DNA of 64,000 bases from positions 1,364,001 to 1,428,000 of the forward strand of contig OX438744.1 of the NCBI GenBank assembly GCA_949316235.1. The letters run 5' to 3'. The position numbers and the translations under genes are program-made. This DNA is from Oegoconia quadripuncta (taxonomy: Eukaryota > Arthropoda > Insecta > Lepidoptera > Autostichidae). Under the pieces are notes generated by a model, which saw nothing but the letters and a program-made list of their open reading frames with translations, was not told where the DNA came from and ran no database searches. Positions within the stretch are counted from its first letter, which is position 1. The number at the start of each line of letters is the position of its first letter. Shown here in pieces: positions 30,570 through 40,220 of the stretch.

Positions 30570-31662
30570 TGTCATATAAGATTACAGTATTGTTAATGAT
30601 TGTATAACAAAAATGGTAGATTGGTTCACGGCTAATAATTTGCTTTTGAATGAAAAGAAAACTAAATGCATCAAGTTTGTTCTACCAAACGTCAGACAGG
30701 TCGCCACTAGTGTTGTTATTAAAAAAGAATTGCTGGACCCTGTAGATACAGTTGTGTTTTTAGGTATTACTCTAGATGCTAAGCTACAATGGGGACCACA
30801 TATCTTAAAATTGTCTAAAAGGCTCAGCTCGGCAGCATATGCAATATGGAAAATTCGACAAGTTACAGATGTTGATACAGCTAGGTTAGTCTACTTTAGT
30901 TATTTCCACAGTTTAATGACTTATGGAATTTTACTGTGGGGAAATGCAGCTGACATTAGTAAAATATTCATACTACAGAAACGAGCCATTCGAGCAATAT
31001 ATAAGTTAAAATCGAGGGATTCTTTGAGGGAACTGTTTAAAGAAGTAAATATTTTGACATTAGCATCCCAATACATATATGAAAATGTCATTTATGTAAA
31101 GAAAAATATATCTTCATTTGAGAAAAATAGCGATAAACATGACATAAATACTAGAAATAAAAATAAACTTGCTCTGCATTCAACTAGACTCCATAAAGTT
31201 AGTAATTCATTTAAGGGGCAATGTATACGTTTGTTCAATAAGATTCCCGAAGATATGCAGAATTTGCCTTTAGATAAGTTCAAAGGTATCGTGAAGCAGA
31301 AGCTCAGTGCAAAAGGTTACTATAAAATTTGTGATTATTTAAATGACAGTAATCCTTGGACTTAAAACTTATTTGGCGACGTATAGTATGTATAACTATA
31401 AACCAAATTAAAGTTAGTAATTTATTGTTAATAAATATGTTTGACTCTATACCAAAAAAAGTATAAAGCAATTTACTGTTATTAAATAATATCTTGACTC
31501 GCAGAAAAGAGCAACCCCTTGAGTTTCTTGCTCGTTCTTCTCTGGGGATTACAGCATTACGAATGAGCGGTAGATTTAAAATGATATATTAACGTTTTCA
31601 AGTGATCAATTGTATCCTACGAAAATAAACATTTTTTCATTTTCATTTTCATTTTCATTTTT
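30570..31662 (+). mobile_element. LINE-E, best-preserved copy
   Basis: A 5'-truncated non-LTR retrotransposon. It enters the reverse transcriptase just before its thumb, continues through the full C-terminal domain to a stop at 31363-31365, and ends in a 3' UTR with CGAAAATAAACATTTTT and a (TCATTT)n tail at 31638-31662. Coding capacity for the catalytic palm and the endonuclease is missing, so it cannot move itself. I infer it is among the youngest LINE-E copies because the frame is intact. Confidence 0.88.
30613..31365 (+). CDS. LINE-E reverse transcriptase C-terminal part, 250 aa
   Basis: The ATG at 30613 is an internal methionine; sense codons continue upstream to about 30575, so this is not a native start. 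Residues 1-23 (WFTANNLLLNEKKTKCI) follow the palm, and VVFLGITLDAKLQW at 47-60 is the usual thumb-edge motif. FHSLMTYGILLWG at 98-110 and QKRAIRAIYKL at 122-132 are the conserved C-terminal helices seen in Jockey/CR1-group proteins. The 155-250 domain ends KGYYKICDYLNDSNPWT. The catalytic YADD is absent. Uninterrupted by stops or frameshifts, unlike every other LINE-E copy here. The clade (CR1/Jockey group) is inferred from motif style. Confidence 0.8.
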   Translation: MVDWFTANNLLLNEKKTKCIKFVLPNVRQVATSVVIKKELLDPVDTVVFLGITLDAKLQWGPHILKLSKRLSSAAYAIWKIRQVTDVDTARLVYFSYFHSLMTYGILLWGNAADISKIFILQKRAIRAIYKLKSRDSLRELFKEVNILTLASQYIYENVIYVKKNISSFEKNSDKHDINTRNKNKLALHSTRLHKVSNSFKGQCIRLFNKIPEDMQNLPLDKFKGIVKQKLSAKGYYKICDYLNDSNPWT

Positions 31663-31671
31663 TGCCAAGTC

Positions 31672-32165
31672 ATGGTATTAAACAGATATCAAAATATGCC
31701 GTCAGATTTTTTAGTTTTTATCCGATTAATGGGGTAATGTTTTTCGGAACATGTAAGTACCTATGTAAACGACGACCGATTGGTGTAGTGGATAGTGACC
31801 CTATCAGCGAAACCAACGGTTGCGGGTTCGAATCCCGCGAGGGGTAAATGTTTGTGTGATGAATACGAACATTTATTGCCGAGTCTTGGATGTTTAGTAT
31901 GTTTATCCGTTTATCTTGTATCCATAGCACAAGCTTTGCTTAGTTTGAGACTAGATGATTGGTGTAAGTGTCCGAAATATTAAAAAAAAAAAAAAAAATC
32001 CTGTGGCCTCCCATAACTTTAACGGGTTGATCGATTTGAAATGCAAAGTATCAGTCGATACGTTTTGATCCCTAGAGTGTAATAGAATATACATTTTATG
32101 CTAAAAACTCCAACATGGCGCCCGCAAAATACAAAATACGCTGTCAAGTTTTTGGTTCTGGTGGT
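31672..32165 (+). repeat. repeat P, split by tSINE-2
   Basis: The left part (TATCCGATTAATGGGGTAAT, TTTTTCGGA) and right part (AACTTTAACGGGTTGATCGA, then CATGGCGCCCGCAAAATAC) match 53737-53940 and 54418-54690. The SINE at 31768-31998 interrupts. The class is unknown. Confidence 0.65.
31768..31998 (+). mobile_element. tSINE-2, with short body deletion
   Basis: Intact head and B-box (GGTTCGAATCC). Part of the TATATAAATATTTATG stretch is missing. The 3' end is an A-run, not the usual ATTT repeat. Confidence 0.9.
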
Positions 32166-32228
32166 GGTTTAACTTACTTAATTAACCGGCATAACATTGA
32201 TTGAACAAGTGGTTTCTGTGGTCCGTGT

Positions 32229-32305
32229 AGACTTAGACTAAAGATAATGTTAAGAGGGTTTACTCCGTCCAGTTGCGCCGTAATTGGATAAATTAAGAAT
32301 TATTT
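32229..32305 (+). repeat. short LINE-like repeat, copy 1
   Basis: AGAGGGTTTACTCCGTCCAG and GGATAAATTAAG match 46944-46992, where the element ends CAATAAAGAATATTTTGTTT. Confidence 0.45.
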
Positions 32306-32373
32306 TTAAATACAGACTAAATCAAAAAAGTCGCTCTGACCTTCAATTTAATTGAATTTAAGTATATGACTTT

Positions 32374-32575
32374 ACTTTTTTTTATGTACGACGGGTTCGT
32401 ACTTGACCTCAATCACACCTGATGTTAAGTGAAGAAGAGGTCGAAGGTGGAAACGTACTGACCCGGAAACCCCAACACATTTGGGGGACTGGCTATCTTA
32501 TTTCTAACAACCGGAACACAACAGTGCTATTAATATTGCTGCTTGGCGGCACATTTAGATAAGTTAAGATAGATT
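32374..32575 (-). mobile_element. tSINE-1, 5'-truncated
   Basis: Tail and half of the body; stops at GGCGGCACATTTAGATAAG. No head. Confidence 0.85.
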
Positions 32576-33145
32576 TAGATAGACAAATTGAGAATTCAGA
32601 AAAATAATCGTAAACCAAAGATAGCATGCATAGCGTTAACTCTCACGAGTGAAGTGGTACTAAGGCGATTCTTTTGGCTTTGACCCCTAATATGTAATAC
32701 AGACCACTTGAGGCGAGAAATTAGCCTGATGTGATGCCAACGGTCGGCCATTTTGCGGCCGATGCGTGAACGTTGTCAAAGGAATGTCCGTTTCGTGTAT
32801 TTTGTCAATTCGGGAAAATGTTGTTCTATCTTTTATTATATTTGGGATTCTAGAACCGTGTATAAGACCGTGATAAGACCAGACAAGCACGAATCTGACT
32901 CCCGCATCGAAAGTTCCATATAAACTTGAAATTTTGAGAATTCGTTTGTTCGTAAGTTTATCTTATTATAAACGTATATCTTAGTGCATAGGCTTTTATA
33001 TTATGTATTTATTGTGTGTAATATTCATATATTTTTTGTTCTTATAAAATTATTCCGCTATATTATAAGCTAGTCTTATAATTAAACTATTGCTATAAAT
33101 CTTAATCTTTTGTCTTGTGTCAATCGTGTTCCTATAACAGTTTAA
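32576..33145. other. unassigned sequence
   Basis: Nothing recognised; no coding signal I would support. Confidence 0.4.
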
Positions 33146-33570
33146 CCGCCTCCGTGTACACAATATTGCGTTCACGTTTCGGAGGTCGCTGGTTCGATCC
33201 CCAGCGAGATACATATTTAGTACTCGGTTTGGTTGGTGGTAGAGCATATTAATGTCCGCCTGGCTAGCTAACACCATCTTTTACTATTCGGAGGGCGCGG
33301 GGTCAATCCCCAGCGGGGTACATATTTAGTACTCGGTTTGGTTGGTGGTAGGGAATTTTAAATGTCCGCCTGGCTAGCTACCACCGTCTTATCTAAATCT
33401 GCCGCCAATCAGCAAATTTAATAGCATTGTTGTGTTCCGGTTGTCAGAGATAAGATAGCCAGTTCCCCCAAAGGTGTTGGGGTTTCCGGGTCAGTACGCT
33501 TTCACCTTCGACTTCATTTTCACTTAACATCAGGTGTGATTGAGGTCAAGTACCAACCCGTTGTGCATAA
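33146..33570 (+). mobile_element. tSINE-1 with partial internal duplication
   Basis: A decayed 5' half at 33146-33282 is followed directly by a second copy starting inside the head at ACTATTCGGAGGGCGCGG. The second copy runs to the tail. It shares the diagnostic CATATTTAGTACTCGG and GGGTCAATCCCC with 37374-37660, so a subfamily exists. Confidence 0.82.
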
Positions 33571-34429
33571 AAAAAACAATGTTCAGGCCATCCGTTTCCA
33601 TTTCATTCAAATTTTACATTTTTGACTACCTATTTAAATTTTTTGTATGCCAAAATGGTTATCACAGTATTACTTATACCGTATTATTCACGACCACCTT
33701 TTTAGCTGTTGTTTGATATCTTCGATAGATCAGTTATGTGACAGAGAAATGCGGAATGCAGCACTCACCGGTACCCGGTTCCTGGTCTTCCTGGGACCCC
33801 CGGGGGTGCATCCAGGAGCGGTTCAGGAGAATCCTTCTCTATTGGCACTATCGGAATGTTTGTTGTGAAGATTTTGGTATGGCGTAAGGCGAATTTGAAT
33901 TGATTTTTGATATTTATAATTGGAGCACGGATCACAGACGCACAGTCAGCGCCATATTTTATTTCGAACTCATTTTAAACGGTTGAATTACGCCGCAAGG
34001 TGGCGTGCCTAGTGCCGCGAGGCAATTCTCTGTTTGAAAATAATTAATTGTAAATAGAAACGAATTTTCAATAGAAAAACATAGAATATCTTCTTATATT
34101 GGTGCTTTCTACCGTGCTAGGTGTTCGGACCTGTGTTTCACATTAATAAATTGAATTGAATCTGTGTCCGATGATATGGGTCCGGCAGATCACTATTGCT
34201 ATATCTATCTATTGGTTTTTTTTTTATACATTCAAAAAATACTTCAGATTCGCTCCCGAAGACGAGGAAATATTAATGAAATTCTTAAATAAACGAAAAG
34301 TAATTCCTCTGAGACTACCGCCCCTTTGATGCTTCGTCGACTCACTTAGTCTGAGATTTAATGGAAATTTAAATACCTCTATTTATAATTGGGTTATTAG
34401 TAGAGGAGAGTGCTGTTGTGTCGGCACCC
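33571..34429. other. unassigned sequence
   Basis: No family recognised. A GC-richer frame at 33730-33868 (TGTRFLVFLGPPGVHPGAVQ) could be a coding remnant of unknown origin. Confidence 0.35.
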
Positions 34430-34556
34430 GAATAGAACCGACCCGTCTCTTCCCGTGGGTGTAGGAAAAGGCGACTATGGGACTTTCCACCAAATAACAT
34501 CTATAGATTAGCTCGTTTCAACGGCGATGGGCTCAGCCCATGTTACGTGTGCTTTT
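34430..34556 (+). repeat. LINE-associated fragment
   Basis: CGACCCGTCTCTTCCCGTGG and CAACGGCGATGGGCTCAGCC; the second block recurs at 60898-60920. I associate the first with retrotransposon upstream regions in Lepidoptera from memory, so the identification is weak. Confidence 0.4.
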
Positions 34557-34734
34557 CTGTATCTAACTAATATTATAAATGCGATAGTTTGTATGTTTGT
34601 CTGTTACTCAATCACGGCGTAACGAATGAACGGATTTGGATGAAATTTGGTATATAAATAAATAAATAAATATCCTTAGACATACACATAGCGCCATCTA
34701 GTTCCACAGTAAGCAACTATGGGTATGCACAACA

Positions 34735-35280
34735 GGCCCCTGTTTCACGAAGTTGACAATTGTCAGCGACATTATGTCGGCTGACAATTCGACATATGTC
34801 GCTGACAATTGTCAACGGACAGGTGACAAATGACAATTTTGTAAATTATTTCGTGTAGAAAAGCTTATAAACATGACAGGAATTTTGTGACAATTGTCCT
34901 TATCTCAATCAAATGACAATTATGTTGTGAAACAAGAATAATTTTTTGAACTCGACATATTTGTAGATTTGTCGGTAATTGTTGACATGAGATCGAGGCT
35001 GTGTCAGGCTAGCGTGACAATTGTAGTGTTTTCGTTGTTAATTACAAAATGGCTCTCCGTGAAAGCAGCAGTAGTGACAGTGATAGTGATTTAGATGAGT
35101 TCGCATATAGGAGAATATATAGAGAACGAATAAATTTCTCCTTTGACATTACTGAATTAGCGTTTAAGGAAAAATTTCGAATTAGTAAAACCAGTGTCGA
35201 ATACTTAGGTAATAAATGAAATCGGTGCGGTTATATTTTTTGACAATTGTCGCACCTGTCAACTTGGTGAAATAGGGGCC
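34735..35280 (+). mobile_element. Harbinger-like nonautonomous DNA element
   Basis: Length 546 bp. The ends GGCCCCTGTTTCACGAAGTT and its near complement (AACTTGGTGAAATAGGGGCC at 35261-35280) form inverted repeats. Near the left end, and again near the right end, the palindrome GACAATTGTC recurs: 34756, 34806 and 35241 are clear. An N-terminal transposase frame starts at 35049. I place it with PIF/Harbinger because of that frame. The TSD is not clear. Confidence 0.75.
35049..35219 (+). CDS. truncated Harbinger-like transposase N-terminus, 56 aa
   Basis: From the first ATG after the left inverted repeat: a serine/aspartate-rich acidic start (SSSSDSDSDLDEF at residues 6-18), a basic stretch YRRIYRERINF at 20-30, and FKEKFRISKTSVEYL at 39-53. 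The latter resembles the helical start of HARBI1-like nucleases (FR.RFRLSK...YL). The frame then meets a stop near the breakpoint where the rest of the gene was lost. Frame and codons are undamaged, so the deletion derivative looks recent. Any product would lack the DDE catalytic domain. Confidence 0.62.
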   Translation: MALRESSSSDSDSDLDEFAYRRIYRERINFSFDITELAFKEKFRISKTSVEYLGNK

Positions 35281-35449
35281 AGATGGTTGATATACTAAAT
35301 AAATACATTTTTTAGTAATTAAATACTTATTATAAATGAAAACATCCATAACTCGGTAATATAGGTAGAATATACCCTGGATTGAGACATAGGATATATT
35401 TCGTCCCGATAAATTGAGTAGTTCCCACGGGATAAACAAATTTCCGCGA

Positions 35450-35766
35450 TTTTTTTTTTTATGCATAACGTGTTGGTACTTGACCTCAATCACACCTGAT
35501 GTTAAGTGAAGATGAGGTCGAAGATGGAAGCGTACTGACCCGGAAACCCCAACACATTTGGGGGACTGGCTATCTTATCTCTGACAACCGGAACACGACA
35601 ATGCTATTAACATTGCTGCTTGGCGGCAGATTTAGATATAAGATGGTGGTAGCTAGCCAGGCGGACATTTAAAATGCCCTACCACCAACCAAACCGAGTA
35701 CGGACCGAACCCGCGACCTCCGAATCGTAAACCCAATGTTGTTTACATTGAGCCACGGAGGCGGTT
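35450..35766 (-). mobile_element. tSINE-1, near full length, in the Helitron
   Basis: T-run at left, full body, head at right with a small deletion between GAGTAC and CCGAACCCGCGACC that removes the start of the inverted B-box. Inserted at AATTTCCGCGAT of the Helitron. Confidence 0.9.
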
Positions 35767-35966
35767 ATAAAGTTATTATCTAAAGTTATTAGTTATTTAT
35801 TTATTCCGCGATAATGATATTCCACGCAGGCGAAGCCGCGGGCGGAAAGCTAGTATATCATAAGGTGAACCGTGGATGTAGTTTCAATCATTAAACTCTT
35901 AACGTTTGTAAGATGTTATTCGAAAAAAATTTATACTCATCTTGTAAGCCTTTGTAATTTCATGTA

Positions 35967-36369
35967 TTGGGTCTTTACCTATGAAATTGGAGTTTTTTTT
36001 CTTCGTTAATCATATGTACCAATTTCAGCGATTTTCAAAGCTATATCCAAATTTGTTTTTTATTTGGAAAATGGAATATTATTTCAAGGTTTCACATGAA
36101 ATATTTTTTAATTTCTGGGGCTAAATCACATAATAAAAAAAATTTGAACAGAGCTCGTTTCGTGTGCTTTCCATAATCATTTCTTAGATTCGCTAAAACT
36201 TTTATGAAGCGGTTACTTTTAAAAATTAACGCAGTTATCCGATAATACACTAAAAGCTTAGCTAAATTTGGATTTGCCGTTCCCAAAAAATTTAAAAATG
36301 TTTATATGGAGAAAACAGTCTTAATGAAATTCTTCATACAAAACGCCAATTTCATAGGTAAGGACCTAA
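35967..36369 (+). mobile_element. MITE-J, uninterrupted 403-bp copy
   Basis: Terminal inverted repeats TTGGGTCTTTACCTATGAAA and ...TTTCATAGGTAAGGACCTAA, flanked by TA on both sides. There is no coding capacity. It is the reference copy for the split element at 8118-10330 and the inverted one at 42062-42519. Confidence 0.88.
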
Positions 36370-36437
36370 TATTAATAGTACTTGAGAAATCGCCAATTCA
36401 CACTGTCGCAAATTCAATTCTAAAAATTCTTTAATAT

Positions 36438-36690
36438 GACGACCGATTGGTGTAGTGGATAGTGACCCTGTCAGCGAAACCAACGGTTGCGGGTTCGAAT
36501 CCCGCGAGGGGTAAATGTTTGTGTGATGAATACAAACATTTATTCCCGAGTCATGGATGTTTATATAAATATTTATGTAGGTATGTTTATCCGTTATCTA
36601 GTTTCCATAGCACAAGCTTCGCTTAGTTTGGTGACTAGATGATTGGTGTAAGTGTCCGAAATATTTTTTTTTTTTTTTTTTTTTTTAATA
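36438..36690 (+). mobile_element. tSINE-2, full length with T-run
   Basis: Head GACGACCGATTGGTGTAGTG, perfect B-box, body, and after GTCCGAAATA a run of about 23 T. Confidence 0.92.
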
Positions 36691-37354
36691 TGGTTTGTTT
36701 TTAATACTTAAAAAAGAAATTCTATGATAGATTTACTACAGTTTAGGGTCTTGACCAATTAAACATTTATATTTAAGTTATTCTAAGAAGGTCAAGACTT
36801 ATGAGGTTATTTCTCCTTAAGTCCTCCGTGTGACAACACTAGTGTGACCTTTGTATTTGAGATCAAAGTTCAACCTTATCTCTAGGAGGTTACAGACAGT
36901 TGTTATAGCCAATAATATTCACTATCATCCAGAAGTGCTTGCTCGTTTGTCACACTATGCCATAAAAACTGTCATTTAACGAAGGCATAAAGCGTACAGA
37001 AATAACTTCATAAAAAACCGCGAACACTCATCCTCGTGTAGAAATTGTCAAAATAAAAATTTATGACCCTTGATCCAACATTACCTTTGTATAGGGGCAA
37101 GACGCGTGACGTCACGACCACAGATAAAGCCCTCCCATCACGTGGTTCAGTGGCTATGGCTTGCTTCTTACTTTCACCGAAAACCTCAATTTTGCGGAGC
37201 TTTGGATTTTTTATTAACCAACCGTATCGAAAGTATGATTGAACTATACTGGATGCTTACTGCGAATGAAATATTCGTTCTCGATTAACGAAGATAAGCG
37301 CACTGTCCTTGGATAGGTAACATGTCACTATCACTACATTTTCATATCATGCAT
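36691..37354. other. unassigned sequence
   Basis: Nothing recognised. Confidence 0.4.
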
Positions 37355-37660
37355 AAAAGTCAAAGTCAAAAATGATTCGGAGGTCGCGGGTTCAATCCCC
37401 AGCGGGGTACATATTTAGTACTCGGTTTGGTTGGTAGTAGGGAATTTTAAATGTCCGCCTGGCTATAGCTACCACCGTCTTATCTAAATCTGCCGCCAAG
37501 CAGCAATGTTAATAGCATTGTTGTGTTCCGGTTGTCAGAGATAAGATAACCAGTCCCCCAAATGTGTTAGGGTTTCCGGGTCAGTACGCTTCGACCTCAT
37601 CTTCACTTAGCATCAGGTGTGATTGAGGTCAAGTACGAACCCGTCGTGCATAAAAAAAAA
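37355..37660 (+). mobile_element. tSINE-1 (5'-truncated) fused to a LINE-E tail
   Basis: AAAGTCAAAGTCAAAAATG at 37356-37374 is the inverted LINE-E 3' terminus. It is joined directly to ATTCGGAGGTCGCGG of tSINE-1. The SINE then runs to its A-tail. It belongs to the CATATTTAGTACTCGG subfamily. Confidence 0.8.
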
Positions 37661-37705
37661 TCAGCAGTAAACGTCCTGAGTCTGATATTATACATGCTGT
37701 CCATA

Positions 37706-37970
37706 CGACGACCTGTTTGGTGTAGTGGTTAGCAACTCTGACCACTATACCAAAAGGTTGCGGGTTCGAATCCCGCTAGGGGCATAATGTTCGTGTGATG
37801 AATACGGACATGTGTACCCGAGTTATGGATGTTTCCATTTATAATAAGTATTTATTTACAAAAAAAAAGTATTTATGTAGTATATCAACCATCTGGTATC
37901 CACAACACAAGCCTATAGTTGCTTACTGTGGAACTAGATGGCGCTGTGTGTATGTCTAAGGATATTTATT
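37706..37970 (+). mobile_element. tSINE-3, full length
   Basis: The best plus-strand reference: head CGACGACCTGTTTGGTGTAG, B-box GGTTCGAATCC, tail GCGCTGTGTGTATGTCTAAG and ATATTTATTTATT repeats. Confidence 0.93.
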
Positions 37971-38173
37971 TATTATTTATTTATTTATATTAGAAATACC
38001 CAAAAAAGGCAGATCCGACAAACAATAAAAAAAATCTTTAGATAACCTGAATGAATAAGCATTTGCTTATTCAATGCATACGACGACGTCCAAATTGTAA
38101 CTGGGTAACATAGCTTTTTATGAGATTCCACCTCCCACAGACACACTGTGCAAGCGGTTTGGTGAGGCATTGT

Positions 38174-38361
38174 TTAATAAATAAATATCTTTGCACATAC
38201 ACACAGCGCCATCTAGTTCCACGCTAAGCTTGATAAACTACACAAATACATTTTTTTATAAATAAATACCTATATAAATGAAAAACATCCATAACTCGGG
38301 AACACATGTCTGTATGCGACATACAAAATGCCCCTAGCGCGATTCGAATCCGCGACCTTTG
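38174..38361 (-). mobile_element. tSINE-3, truncated
   Basis: Has an internal deletion after TTCCACGCTAAGC and stops at the B-box (GCGATTCGAATCCGCGACC). Confidence 0.8.
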
Positions 38362-38579
38362 GGATGTTTACTGGCTGATTATGAATAAAGGTGACATCAG
38401 TTAAACTTACCTTTGAAGGAGGCCATGGTGGTGTTGACGGGGCGGCTCGGGCTTTCTCATTTAACAGTGTCTCCGGTATTCAGTCCTCGGTGACCAAGAT
38501 GAGGAGCATTCTACAGAGACGCCTCTTCATAAATTTGTTTACCTGTTGAAAGAGACATTTAGGTGTTTTATTTATCTGT

Positions 38580-38977
38580 CACATGATGACATTATGTTAC
38601 GACTAGCCTCAAAGACGATGTCGATATGGAAAGGGAACGTAGGGCATTGTCGGTTAGGGCGAACATGTTGGCACGCAGGTTCAAAGCATTCTACACTTCG
38701 TTCTAGACTGTCAAGTCTGTAGGTTAACTATACCAAGACGTACAATAATGCCCTACATATCCAATATAATTGCAGCGCCTCGGCCATGTTCGCACATGCT
38801 GAGGTGGACAGTTTCAGCGCTGTTATGCGTAAAAAAGCGGGCTCCTTATTAAGCAGAATGCGCGGGAGCAGCAACAGCATCCTTAGAGCGATGGGCGATA
38901 GCGATAACTGTCCAATAATCGCGCACCTCTTTCAGTGTACTAAGTCCCTGGTGGTTTTTAGGTTTACTTACCTTTGA
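38580..38977 (+). pseudogene. LINE reverse transcriptase C-terminal fragment
   Basis: In broken frames: DDVDMERERRALSVRANMLA, RRFKAFYTSF and, in a clean 63-codon frame at 38786-38977, MFAHAEVDSFSAVMRKKAGS LLSRMRGSSN. These match the familiar C-terminal block of an insect LINE (DDVD.ERE...LARRF...CSASGMFA.A.V..F...MRK...SLLSR.RGSSN). Frameshifts occur near 38700 and 38780. Confidence 0.65.
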
Positions 38978-39009
38978 TTTTAAGCTTTTACTAACAAAAT
39001 AATAATAAT

Positions 39010-39273
39010 AATAAATATCCTTAGACATACACACAGCGCCATCTAGTTCCACAGTAAGCAACTATATGCTTGTGTTGTGGATACCAGATGGTTGATATAA
39101 TACATAATTATTTTTTTTTGTAAATAAATACTTATTATAAAATGAAAACATCCATAACTCGGGTACACGTGTCCGTATTCATCACACAAACATATGCCCC
39201 TAGCGGGATTCGAACCCGCAACCTTTTGGTATAGTGGTCAGAGTTGCTAACCACTACACCAAACAGGTCGTCA
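39010..39273 (-). mobile_element. tSINE-3, full length
   Basis: Complete minus-strand copy with an (AAT)n extension at the tail (38997-39014). Confidence 0.93.
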
Positions 39274-39592
39274 ATTGGGTCTTGTTATCCGAAAATGAAC
39301 ATTTTATTCATTTATTATCTATCGCAAATACTATAAGTTCAAACTTGAGGCATGTATTTCAACGTTAAATATACTCGTATGATATAATTGGTTAAATATT
39401 AATTTAAATCTACTGGAAATTATAAATATTGCATTTATCTCCAAGCTACTACCGAAAAAGGATATCATCCGTGGTAAAAGAAGCGGCGCAAGAAACACAC
39501 TGGATCATTGTTGGCCGTTTTTTTAAATAAGTAGTATACAACTAATTTTTGAGAGCTGGTCGAACCTTTTTTTGCAAATGTTATTTTGACAT

Positions 39593-40099
39593 TTTTTTTT
39601 TTTTTTTTTTTTTATTGAAGAGGTGGGCAAACGAGCAAGAGGCGCACCTGATGGTAAGTGTCACCGCTGCCCATAACCATCTACGGAAACGGAAGATCCG
39701 CAGTGGCGTTGCCGGCCTTTAAGGAAGGAATATGCTCGCTTCTTGAAGGTTCCCAGATCGTATCGGTTCGGAAAGACATCCGCTGGGAGCTTATTCCAAA
39801 AAGTAACGGTACGTGGAAGGAAATGTCTACTGAACCGCACCGTGGTGGATTTCCAACTGTCTAGATGGTGTTGGTGGAATTTAAGTTTATGCCTAGTAGT
39901 GCGATGATGGAACTCAGCAGCAGGAATCAAACCGAACAATTCCTCGGAACACTCGCCATGGTAAATCCGATAGAAAACAGTAAGAGATGCTACGACCCTT
40001 CGTAAGGAAAGCGAATCAAGGCGATTGGTGAGAGCTAGATCATTGATAACGCGAACTGCTCTACGTTGGATGCGATCTAGTGGAAGAAGCTGGTACATG
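39593..40099 (-). mobile_element. LINE-G 3' end nested in LINE-E
   Basis: Poly(A) as a T-run at 39593-39614, 3' UTR, and coding tail to 40098. Host flanks GACAT and TACAT suggest a TSD of about 4 bp (ACAT). Confidence 0.85.
39661..40098 (-). CDS. LINE-G polyprotein C-terminus, 145 aa
   Basis: An open frame without stops. [19 protein letters not shown] at residues 6-24 is the standard LINE C-terminal helix (LD..Q.RA.R.I.D). [20 protein letters not shown] is at about 37-56 and [20 protein letters not shown] at 63-82. [12 protein letters not shown] and [19 protein letters not shown] follow. It is the native protein end but the insertion cuts off everything upstream, including the reverse transcriptase core, so it is a fragment. 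The initial ATG is internal. Confidence 0.75.
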   Translation of the reverse strand: MYQLLPLDRIQRRAVRVINDLALTNRLDSLSLRRVVASLTVFYRIYHGECSEELFGLIPAAEFHHRTTRHKLKFHQHHLDSWKSTTVRFSRHFLPRTVTFWNKLPADVFPNRYDLGTFKKRAYSFLKGRQRHCGSSVSVDGYGQR

Positions 40100-40220
40100 A
40101 TCTTTAAATTTGTTCTCAGTTAGATTAATGTCATTCTCAGGGATAAGGTTATAAAGGCATAAACAGTGTCCCATAATGATGTGTTTATACTACAACAATA
40201 CTATAATAAATTATGATATA

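Larger units (their letters stand above)
34661..35354 (-). mobile_element. tSINE-3, 5'-truncated, split by Harbinger-like element
   Basis: Tail half at 34661-34734 (ATAGCGCCATCTAGTTCC), then after the insertion AGATGGTTGATATAC to CATCCATAACTCGG. The tRNA-like head is absent. A 13-base stretch next to the insertion, GGTATGCACAACA, reads as the inverse of the family's TGTTGTGGATACC. Confidence 0.8.
34562..35853 (+). mobile_element. short Helitron, host of a four-element nest
   Basis: Starts TCTAACTAATATTATAAATG and ends with the CGAAGCCGCGGGCGG hairpin and CTAG at 35850-35853, A on the left and T on the right. Helitron text appears in three blocks: 34562-34655, about 35355-35449 and 35767-35853. 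Between them lie tSINE-3 (with a Harbinger-like element inside) and tSINE-1. Removing these gives a 0.25-kb element like the other short copies. Confidence 0.88.
39335..40220 (-). mobile_element. LINE-E (subfamily), split by LINE-G
   Basis: The 3' UTR at 39335-39592 and coding end at 40100-40200 (ATCTTTAAATTTGTTCTCAG, same as 18121 onward) surround LINE-G. The intact copy at 17792-18405 shows the two parts are contiguous. Confidence 0.8.
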
